The notes under the pieces: model-generated
What the model saw: only the letters and a program-made list of their open reading frames with translations
What the model was told of the DNA's origin: nothing
Database searches by the model: none
Shown: positions 16,001 to 22,008 of the stretch, piece after piece
Layout of the letters: each line of letters starts with the position of its first letter
Position numbering within the stretch: position 1 is the stretch's first letter
From: an uncultured Bifidobacteriaceae bacterium
GTDB taxonomy: Bacteria > Actinomycetota > Actinomycetes > Actinomycetales > Bifidobacteriaceae
Reading direction: 5' to 3'
Length of the DNA stretch: 38,596 nucleotides
NCBI GenBank assembly: GCA_946891915.1
Contig: CAMPNN010000009.1
Span: forward strand, 1 to 38,596
Translations under genes and position numbers: made by a program

Positions 16001-17409
16001 CTAATGCTATGGCGGCGGCGGATTTTGGTGATTCTGGTGCTGGTGATTCTGGTGCTGGTGATTCTGGTGCTGCGAATAGTGCGGCTTCTGCAAATAGTGC
16101 GGTTTCTGCAAATAGCGCGGCTGATAATAGCGCATCTTCTCGCGCAAAAAAGCCTTCCGTTTTTTGGAATGAAATGAATGACGCAATTAAGCAATTTGGC
16201 GAAGAAACTTGCGAAGTTAAGAATTCTTCTAGCGAATTGGGATATGTTGTGGGCGATTTGGCTTCTGATTTTGCGAAATTATTTAGCGAGCCAAGTGAAA
16301 TACCAAGCGAGAATAGAAAACAACTATTAGCTTGGCCAAATTCCTTGACTAAAAATATAAGGGACGTTTTGCGAAAATCTGCGGATATAACCGAAAATCT
16401 TTCTGCAGATGCCGATTTTGCAAAATTAAATAATGCAAATAATGCAAATAATGCAAATAACGCAAATAATGAAACTTCTAAAAATAATTTATTGCTTTCG
16501 CGCGCTCAAGCTTTAGTGCAAGATGCCGATTTGATGCCGCAAATTGATTGGTATCACAATATTCGCGCTTTGCAAAACCGAGCGGAACAGCTTTCTAAAG
16601 GCGAAAATGTAAATGTTACTGCAGTGCAAAGGCGAGCAACGTTTAATAGCGATTATTTGCAAGGGAATAAAGATTTTAATGACGCGGATGCTAAGCGTTT
16701 GCGAAACGAATGGATGGCGATTATTCGCCCTATTCCGCGCATTTCTTCGCCGACTGCAAGTTTGGGAACTCGATTCCACGCTTGGGCAGAGCAGTTTGTG
16801 AAAGCTGGATGCGCGAATCAAAATTCTGTGCAATATGATGTTGTTGAAAGTATTTCTGAAAAACTTGCTCAACTTGAAAAAATTACGCAAGCTGAAAAAT
16901 CTTCCGAAAAATCTTCCGAAAAATCCTCCGAAAATTCTTCAATAAATTCTTCAATAAACTCTTCCGAGCGTAAATTATTAATTTGGGAAAAGCGATTAGC
17001 TACTTCAAAATGGGCGCATCGCCGTCCTATTGCAGCCGAGCAGCCGATTGTGGCGCATGTGCCAGAATTAGGCGATCAAATTATTAATGGCAAACTTGAC
17101 GCTGTTTTTGCAGGCGGATTAGATGAGAACGATCCGAGCAAAATATATACGGTTGTTGACTGGAAAACCGGCAAAAAACCAACGAATCCGCAAGATATTG
17201 CGCTTAAGCTTGGCCAATTAGACTGGTATCGTTTGCTACTTTCGCTTATGACGAATGTGCCGCTTGAGGCTATCGACGCCACCCTTTACTATGTAAATAT
17301 AGCGGATGAATGTGAACGAGAGATTCATGCAGAAGCAAAAACAAAAGATGAAATCCTTGCCGAGTTACATTCTGACACGTTAATATCCCTCGATGATGAT
17401 GACGCATAA
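13021..17409 (+). CDS. adnB: AdnB-like UvrD-family helicase-nuclease subunit
   Basis: This is the lead-motor partner of the upstream gene. A complete superfamily 1 helicase is visible: Walker A GAGSGKT (45-51), LTFTNKAA, LLDEYQDTS with D362-E363, GDPFQAIYSFRGA, the Arg of TQTRRNS, MTIHQSKGLEWPAV, and YVALTRAK. The C-terminal PD-(D/E)XK nuclease has H1253 (GTRFHAWAE), D1360 (GKLDAVF), D1380 and K1382 (VVDWKTGKK). All catalytic residues appear intact. At 1462 residues it exceeds the usual AdnB length of about 1100, again through repeat-rich inserts. Translation is coupled to adnA by an ATGA overlap (13021-13024), so the two are one operon and presumably one heterodimer. RecBCD is excluded because no RecC or RecD-like gene is present and both subunits carry nuclease motifs. 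Confidence 0.9.
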   Translation: MIDKISKANKINEINSKSFRKNTDSAEQSAAIQAPANKNMIIVAGAGSGKTYTMTRRVIDLIDRGIAPESILGLTFTNKAASELLARVAQAVSQHCGESKFSSESNHSSESQPTIATSQSQNINTSNAFLKPEVMTYDAFFQSIVRQYGLLVGFDQNTQPLSDAGARELIKPLVNAYVTTHPEVLSWYSFDALIDDVLALAADISCSMIGVNSKGESLDSTSKAVLEIQKWNNAWIEHLQKALNSAEKTEIIAKKPSAIKLRRGKNDTDEKYFEKCVNYGKEYVEYLNITLKNTCYDSCNKLFETAKKRAALLDLVLAFDAAKKSANMAQFSDFTIAAYRLVTNFPSIAAQYRRQYSQVLLDEYQDTSTTQAMLIATLFHNASGEGAESNESGSSNSANSNQQTHIAAVGDPFQAIYSFRGASSGAFRKLEQVLNIGSETEFSLTQTRRNSRLILQAANAITKPLRMPALRKSSALSTEVEVKNLQYLENAPNGMLAVLNTPTQYQEIEAVVRFVNKVKNTALCEKDAVNSANSGANSANSDSARVAVLFRSKTNIALYEEALQKAGLRTLTVGYSALLEKPEVKDVLSLLAVSADHTNTAALMRLLATPRFSLNTDDLKTIANIATSENIEYIFRALVQAGLADPKAPREKWGKIVQEQQSKGEQTNSIHGGVFIADVLLEAYADPSISNLKNTLSAKAYDAVLRLGQILDAAQRAQSASLHDIVRTAIESLNIDIDVAVSNALMNNNSTNATLLHDMRSTSDAIFTLADSYLQEMSDFTQPTLRGFMDWIQNIDKIDDQPASVDEPADVVLMTIHQSKGLEWPAVAIVGLNEGAFPSSQGDGLRVKQTQQNGAYFESAYATLEIASKVPAPMRVDADILPRFPHDADLIASMNPQECLKNMESVEKIDAEIYGSRAQAMLDLVGKFREYESAPEEAIPLEAREVYDAAMKTGTLPLSQVEERGRALHIDERHLMYVALTRAKFAALVTCSQTNAMAAADFGDSGAGDSGAGDSGAANSAASANSAVSANSAADNSASSRAKKPSVFWNEMNDAIKQFGEETCEVKNSSSELGYVVGDLASDFAKLFSEPSEIPSENRKQLLAWPNSLTKNIRDVLRKSADITENLSADADFAKLNNANNANNANNANNETSKNNLLLSRAQALVQDADLMPQIDWYHNIRALQNRAEQLSKGENVNVTAVQRRATFNSDYLQGNKDFNDADAKRLRNEWMAIIRPIPRISSPTASLGTRFHAWAEQFVKAGCANQNSVQYDVVESISEKLAQLEKITQAEKSSEKSSEKSSENSSINSSINSSERKLLIWEKRLATSKWAHRRPIAAEQPIVAHVPELGDQIINGKLDAVFAGGLDENDPSKIYTVVDWKTGKKPTNPQDIALKLGQLDWYRLLLSLMTNVPLEAIDATLYYVNIADECEREIHAEAKTKDEILAELHSDTLISLDDDDA
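16027..16071 (+). repeat. In-frame 15-bp tandem repeat in adnB
   Basis: Three 15-bp units (ggtgattctggtgct) encode GDSGA. They are followed by about three 18-bp units encoding ANSA(A/V)S up to about 16125. The site is in the linker after the YVALTRA helicase motif. Confidence 0.9.
16428..16472 (+). repeat. In-frame 9-bp tandem repeat in adnB
   Basis: Five 9-bp units (aaataatgc, one with a C for T, the last ending in A) encode Asn-Ala-Asn runs in the linker between the helicase and nuclease domains. Confidence 0.9.
16894..16965 (+). repeat. In-frame 12-bp tandem repeats in adnB
   Basis: Three gaaaaatcttcc-type units (the third with one change), a junction unit and two ataaattcttca-type units encode EKSS and INSS repeats just after the first nuclease motif. 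Confidence 0.9.
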
Positions 17410-17443
17410 ACATTGCTAGTGCAATCATTTTGCTGCAACTTAT

Positions 17444-17468
17444 TTGCTGCAATTTTGACTTGCAGCAA
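17444..17468. other. Inverted repeat in the adnB-GNAT gap
   Basis: TTGCTGCAA (17444-17452) and TTGCAGCAA (17460-17468) form a 9-bp inverted repeat with a 7-base centre, and the TTTGCTGCAA word occurs once more just upstream. It could be an operator or a weak terminator for adnB; no T-run follows directly. Confidence 0.4.
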
Positions 17469-17596
17469 CGTGTTTTGCGCCGCGATTGAAACGCATCGTG
17501 CATCACTTCGAAAACGTGCAGATTCCTCGTGCAGTGTGTGTGGGCGGGCATACGCACAACATCGATTTAAGTATGAAGTAAGGAAGAATCAGAATT

Positions 17597-18286
17597 ATGA
17601 ATGTAGAGTTCCGTCCTGTAAAACTTGGCGATATTGACGCAATCGTAAAAGAATATGAGCGCACTTGGGGCATTTCTAAAGAAGTCGGTCAAGAAGCTTC
17701 TTTAAGTCTTTCGCGCAGATTCGTTTTGCATTATTTAGAGCCTTCTACGCATGGAACTATTGCCGAACTCGACGGAAAATTTATGGGTTTGCTTTTGGCG
17801 CGAGTTTTTGACGCTCCCGTTATGTTCCCAGAAGTAAGAAGAATGCTTCTTGAGCAAGAGCGCGAAATGAAATCGCAAAATGACGAAAATTACGCGCGCG
17901 CTTTAGAAGAAGCATACGCAATGCGCGCTTTAGAAACTAAGCTTGAAGCAAAATCGCATATTAATGATTTGACTCAAGCTGAATTGGAATTGTTCCTAGT
18001 TTCTCCGGATGCTCGTGGCCATGGCGTTGGCGGCGGCTTGTGGAAGCACACAATGCACATGTTGCGAAATAATGGCGTAAATCGCTACTATTTGCACACG
18101 GATTCTGCTTGCGATGTGAGCTTTTACGATTATTACGGGCTTAGTAAAGACGCGTCTTTGCTTCATAAAGATCATCCTTACGATATTGAGCGCGCAAAGT
18201 CTTTAGTTGAAGATTTGTATATTTATTCTGGGGAGCCTAGAGTGCGTTCAAAACGTGCAAATGCGCGTTCCAACACTAAAGCGTAA
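17597..18286 (+). CDS. GNAT-family N-acetyltransferase
   Basis: The 229-residue protein has the GNAT fold signature. The N-terminal strand-helix is VEFRPVKLGDIDAIVKEYE. The acetyl-CoA-binding motif A is LVSPDARGHGVGGGLW (about 134-149), followed by the V-NRYYLHTDSACDVSFYDYYGL region typical of motif B. A charged helical insert (about residues 75-125) separates the first and second halves. The substrate cannot be named from sequence. The ATG at 17597 has a good ribosome site (AAGGAAG, about 10 bases upstream). It is followed at 125 bases by an MFS transporter on the same strand; the pair may be co-transcribed, but the gap carries a repeat array. Confidence 0.85.
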   Translation: MNVEFRPVKLGDIDAIVKEYERTWGISKEVGQEASLSLSRRFVLHYLEPSTHGTIAELDGKFMGLLLARVFDAPVMFPEVRRMLLEQEREMKSQNDENYARALEEAYAMRALETKLEAKSHINDLTQAELELFLVSPDARGHGVGGGLWKHTMHMLRNNGVNRYYLHTDSACDVSFYDYYGLSKDASLLHKDHPYDIERAKSLVEDLYIYSGEPRVRSKRANARSNTKA

Positions 18287-18287
18287 A

Positions 18288-18362
18288 GCGCAAATACGTA
18301 AAAATTAAAGCGTAAATACGTAAAAATTAAAGCGCAAATAGCGCAAATACGTAAAAAATAAG
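18288..18362. repeat. 22-bp AT-rich tandem repeat between the GNAT and MFS genes
   Basis: Units of 22 bp (gcgcaaatacgtaaaaattaaa) occur at 18288, 18310 and 18341, with a 9-bp partial unit at 18332. They are followed by shorter acgtaaa-type repeats up to about 18390. It occupies nearly the whole gap before the MFS ribosome site. Confidence 0.85.
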
Positions 18363-18410
18363 ACGTAAAGACGTAAAAAGCGTAAAAAGTAAAAAGGAGT
18401 AACACGATTT

Positions 18411-19802
18411 ATGTCGTCTCAAACGACAGGAAAGAAGTCCACAATAATTTCGCAATATGCGCGACTATTTTCACTAAATGGAGCTAGAGCTTTCTGCATT
18501 TCTGGAGCAATTGCGCGTCTACCAATGTCGATGATTGCTTTAGGAATTGTTCTTGCGCTTAATCATTTGTACAATAACTGGACTGTTGCTGGAGCAATGT
18601 CTGCATCCTACGTTCTTGCGCAAGCTGCAGTAACGCCAGTTTATGCTAAGCTTTTTGACCGTTTTGGTCAGCGCAAAGTTGGTGTTATTGCGTTAGGTGC
18701 TCAAGTAATCGCAATGCTTTCTTTTGCGTTTGCTGCTTTATTTAGAGTTCCGCTCGTACTTCTTTTTGTGCTTGCGATTGTTATGGGCGTTACGCAGTTT
18801 GCTTTTGGAGCGTTAGTGCGTACGCGTTGGGCTTATACACTTCGTGCGGAAGACGACGATTCTTTGCTAAACGTAGCGTATGCTTTGGAATCTGGCATCG
18901 ATGAGATTGTGTTTATATTAGGTCCTATTTTGGCAGCTTGGCTTGCAACTTCCGTGCATCCAGTTTCGCAATTATTTGTGCCAGTATTTGCAAGCGGATT
19001 GGGCGGAGCGTGGTTCTTCTCGCTGCGCAATACCCAACCTGCAGTGCTTAAAGTAGTGGAAGTTCCAACTGCTGCAGCTGGTGATGTTGACGTATTAATC
19101 GCATCTCAAAAAGAAAACGAAATCTCTGCAGTCGAATCAGAATCGCAAAAACAAAATTCTAAGCGCAAGTTTATTGACAAATTTAGTCTTAAACAATTGC
19201 ATAATCACCATCCAAAAAAGCGCGGCAAAAACGTGCTGCTTTACCGCGGAATTATTCCGCTTGTGCTCATGTTCGTTGTGTTTAATATGAGTTTTAGCGC
19301 TTTTGACGTGTCTGTTACGGCTGCTATGAAAGCGCAAGGGCTTGAGCATTTTATTGGTATGCAACTTGCGCTGTTTGCGTGCGGATCGCTTGTGGGCGCA
19401 ATAATTTTCGGATCGCGTAAATTCCGCGGATCTAACTGGTCGCATCTTATTGTGTTCTTAACTGTGCTAACTATTGGCTACGTGCTTATGAATCTTAATC
19501 TGGATCGGCTTATGCTTATGAGCGTTTTTGAAGTGCTTTCCGGACTTTGCGTATCGCCAATTTTCGCTACTGGAAATCTTATTGTGAAAGCAACAGTGCC
19601 GGAAGAATCTCTTACGGAAGGGCTTTCGTGGCTGCCAACTGCTTCGGCTGTGGGGTGCTCTTTGGGGTCGATGGCTGCGGGGGCGGCGATTGACGAGTGG
19701 AGTGCGCACGCTGGCATGATGGTGCCGTGGATGTCGACGCTTACGGCAATTCCTATAGCTGCACTTGGGTGGTTTATTGTAGTCGTGCTTAAAAAGCGAT
19801 AG
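18411..19802 (+). CDS. Major facilitator superfamily transporter
   Basis: The 463-residue integral membrane protein has about twelve hydrophobic segments in two halves. They are joined by a long polar central loop (about 215-275) rich in Lys, His and Ser. The loop between helices 2 and 3 carries the MFS motif A in the form KLFDRFGQRKVG (about residues 80-91). The organisation resembles drug or small-molecule efflux MFS proteins, but the substrate is not recognisable. The start has AAAAAGGAG about 11 bases upstream. It follows the GNAT gene on the same strand. Three hairpins of a repeat family lie immediately downstream and may terminate its transcript. Confidence 0.85.
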   Translation: MSSQTTGKKSTIISQYARLFSLNGARAFCISGAIARLPMSMIALGIVLALNHLYNNWTVAGAMSASYVLAQAAVTPVYAKLFDRFGQRKVGVIALGAQVIAMLSFAFAALFRVPLVLLFVLAIVMGVTQFAFGALVRTRWAYTLRAEDDDSLLNVAYALESGIDEIVFILGPILAAWLATSVHPVSQLFVPVFASGLGGAWFFSLRNTQPAVLKVVEVPTAAAGDVDVLIASQKENEISAVESESQKQNSKRKFIDKFSLKQLHNHHPKKRGKNVLLYRGIIPLVLMFVVFNMSFSAFDVSVTAAMKAQGLEHFIGMQLALFACGSLVGAIIFGSRKFRGSNWSHLIVFLTVLTIGYVLMNLNLDRLMLMSVFEVLSGLCVSPIFATGNLIVKATVPEESLTEGLSWLPTASAVGCSLGSMAAGAAIDEWSAHAGMMVPWMSTLTAIPIAALGWFIVVVLKKR

Positions 19803-19927
19803 TTTCTTTACATCCGCGTAAAGGAAATAACGTAATTCCAGCAAAAAGTGATTTTTCCTTTACGTGCGTGTAAAGGAAATGTCGGAATCTTCTTGAAAAG
19901 CGACAAAAACTTTACAAGCGTGTAAAG
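19803..19927. repeat. Three-copy hairpin repeat, TTTAC-N6-GTAAA core
   Basis: Three related hairpins are spaced 52 bases apart: 19803-19827 (imperfect), 19854-19879 (perfect 10-bp stem TTTCCTTTAC/GTAAAGGAAA) and 19910-19927. Each has a six-base loop (atccgc, gtgcgt, aagcgt). All are followed by GTAAAGGAAAT, and two by GTCG. They lie between the MFS gene and rnj. Confidence 0.85.
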
Positions 19928-20056
19928 GAAATGTCGCAATGCTTGCAAAGTAAAGTTTTACGCGCAGCTTTTGCGTCTAAAGTCTGTCGCGTGAGTTGAG
20001 TCCTAACGGTACACTAGAAAACAGTGCGCAATTGCGCAAGATGTAGTGAGATGAAT

Positions 20057-21853
20057 ATGTCAACTGAATTAAGAAAAAATACAAAAACTCGTAAAGAAAA
20101 AGCTAGTTCCGCTCGTCGCAGCGGCAAAGTGCTTCCTCCTGTAGTAAACGATCAGCGTGAAGGTGCGCTTATTGCGCCGCCAAAATATCGCAAAGGTTCA
20201 ATGAGAATTGTGCCGCTTGGTGGTTTGGGCGAAATCGGCCGAAATATGAACGTAATTGAGTACAACGGTCATATTTTGCTTATTGATTGCGGCGTGCTTT
20301 TTCCGGAAGAAGAGCAGCCGGGAGTTGATTTAATTCTTCCTGATTTCCACTATATTCAGGATCGTCTTGACAAGGTTGAAGCTTTAGTTTTAACGCATGG
20401 TCACGAAGATCATATTGGTGGAGTGCCGTATCTTCTTAAGATGCGTCCGGATATTCCGCTTATTGGTTCGAAGCTTACTTTGGCTTTTGTGGAAGCAAAG
20501 TGCCAGGAGCATCATATTGAGCCGAATCTTACTCGCGTTGAAGGCCGCGATAAGATGAAAGTTGGCCCGTTTAATCTTGAGTTTATTACAGTAACGCATT
20601 CTATTCCGGATGCGCTTGCTGTTTGCGTAAAAACTCCAGCCGGAACGCTTATTGATACTGGCGATATTAAGCTCGATCAGCTTCCGCTTGACCACCGCAT
20701 TACAGATTTGGTGGAATTTGGCCGCCTGGGTGAGCAGGGTATCGATTTGCTTATGGCAGATTCCACAAACGCTGAAGTTCCGGGATTTGTGAAGCCAGAA
20801 ACTTCTATTGGGCCTGCTTTGGATCGCGCTTTTGCTACAGCAACTCGCAAAATTATTGTTGCTAGTTTCTCAAGTCATGTGCATCGCGTGCAGCAAGTAG
20901 TTGACGCAGCGCACAAGTTTGGGCGAAAAGTTGTGTTCGTGGGCCGTTCGATGGTTCGCAATATGTCGATTGCGGCAGATCTTGGCTACTTGCATATTCC
21001 TGAAAACACGGTTGTGGACTTAAAGCAAGCAAAGGATATTCAGGACGACAAGCTCGTGTACATGTGCACGGGTTCGCAAGGCGAGCCGATGGCAGCTCTT
21101 GGGCGAATTGCGGATGGCAGCCACAAAGATATTACTATTGACGAATTCGATACTGTTATTCTTGCAAGCTCGCTTATTCCAGGCAATGAGCACGAGGTTT
21201 ACAAAGTTATTAATAAGCTTGTGCAACTTGGTGCGCGCGTAATTAATAAGGATAATGCTGCTATTCACGTGTCTGGCCATTGCAATGAGGGCGAGCTTTT
21301 GTACTTGTACAACATTGTGAAGCCAAAGTGCGCTATGCCAATTCACGGTGAGCATCGTCACTTGGTTGCAAACGGATTGATTGCTGTAAAAACTGGTGTT
21401 GATCCAAAGAATGTTGTGTTGGCTGAAGACGGTGACGTGGTTGATTTGTACCACGGAAACGCTGCAGTTGTTGGCTCTGTGCCTTGCGGATACGTTTATG
21501 TTGATGGCGATTCCGTTGGCGAGCTTACGGACGAGGAGCTTGAAAAGCGTAGGATTTTGGGCACAGAAGGCTTCGTTTCAAGCTTTGTGGTAGTTGATAC
21601 TGAGCATGCGGACGTGGTTTCGGGCCCGAAGATTTTCTTGAATGCTGTTGCTGAAGACGAGGCTGATTTTGAGAAGGTTCGTTACCAAATTGTTGAGCAA
21701 TTGCAGGACGCTATGATGCGAGGAGAACACGATACGTATAAGTTGCAGCAGATTATGCGACGCACTTTGGGTAGTTGGGTTGCTCGCGCTTTGCGCAGGA
21801 AGCCTATGCTTGTGCCGGTAGTTGCGGATATTTCGGAAAATAATCAAAAATAA
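20057..21853 (+). CDS. rnj: Ribonuclease J
   Basis: RNase J is a 5'-3' exo- and endoribonuclease involved in mRNA turnover and rRNA maturation. The product (598 residues) has a basic, disordered N-terminal segment. A metallo-beta-lactamase core starts at MRIVPLGGLGEIGRNMNV and carries the zinc motif HGHEDHIGG (about residue 115). The beta-CASP region includes SFSSHVHRVQQ and CTGSQGEPMAAL, and a later VSGHC motif is followed by the RNase J C-terminal domain. ATG 20057 is chosen because GTGAG lies 6 bases upstream. ATG 20051 and GTG 20024 are in-frame alternatives; the GTG would be leaderless behind a possible -10 TACACT at 20010-20015. RNase J together with GlmM, Def and PepN is ordinary housekeeping content. 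Confidence 0.95.
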   Translation: MSTELRKNTKTRKEKASSARRSGKVLPPVVNDQREGALIAPPKYRKGSMRIVPLGGLGEIGRNMNVIEYNGHILLIDCGVLFPEEEQPGVDLILPDFHYIQDRLDKVEALVLTHGHEDHIGGVPYLLKMRPDIPLIGSKLTLAFVEAKCQEHHIEPNLTRVEGRDKMKVGPFNLEFITVTHSIPDALAVCVKTPAGTLIDTGDIKLDQLPLDHRITDLVEFGRLGEQGIDLLMADSTNAEVPGFVKPETSIGPALDRAFATATRKIIVASFSSHVHRVQQVVDAAHKFGRKVVFVGRSMVRNMSIAADLGYLHIPENTVVDLKQAKDIQDDKLVYMCTGSQGEPMAALGRIADGSHKDITIDEFDTVILASSLIPGNEHEVYKVINKLVQLGARVINKDNAAIHVSGHCNEGELLYLYNIVKPKCAMPIHGEHRHLVANGLIAVKTGVDPKNVVLAEDGDVVDLYHGNAAVVGSVPCGYVYVDGDSVGELTDEELEKRRILGTEGFVSSFVVVDTEHADVVSGPKIFLNAVAEDEADFEKVRYQIVEQLQDAMMRGEHDTYKLQQIMRRTLGSWVARALRRKPMLVPVVADISENNQK

Positions 21854-21970
21854 GCGAAAGTATTCGTAAATATTTGCAAATGTTCGCAAATATTTGCAAA
21901 ATACTGTAAATCACTGTAAATTGCCGTAAATAATCGTAAATAATCGTAAATAATCGTAAATAATCGTAAA
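21851..21970. repeat. 10-bp-period array between rnj and pepN
   Basis: Twelve consecutive 10-base units follow a loose TANTCGTAAA consensus. The last four before 21970 are identical (taatcgtaaa), while earlier units diverge (tatttgcaaa, tgttcgcaaa, tcactgtaaa). The A-tracts repeat at almost exactly one helical turn. It fills most of the 155-base gap. Confidence 0.9.
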
Positions 21971-22008
21971 AATAATCAAAAATAAGAAAAAATATAAGGA
22001 AGGTACAT

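Noticed and set aside
8165..17409. RecBCD or AddAB instead of AdnAB
   Set aside because: Both subunits have a helicase-like N-terminus and a PD-(D/E)XK C-terminus, there is no RecC or RecD, and the TTPAGALGKHW motif in the first subunit is AdnA-like.
17413..17637. 74-codon Cys-rich ORF between adnB and the GNAT gene
   Set aside because: It overlaps the GNAT start and its ribosome site, has no ribosome site of its own, and spans an inverted repeat.
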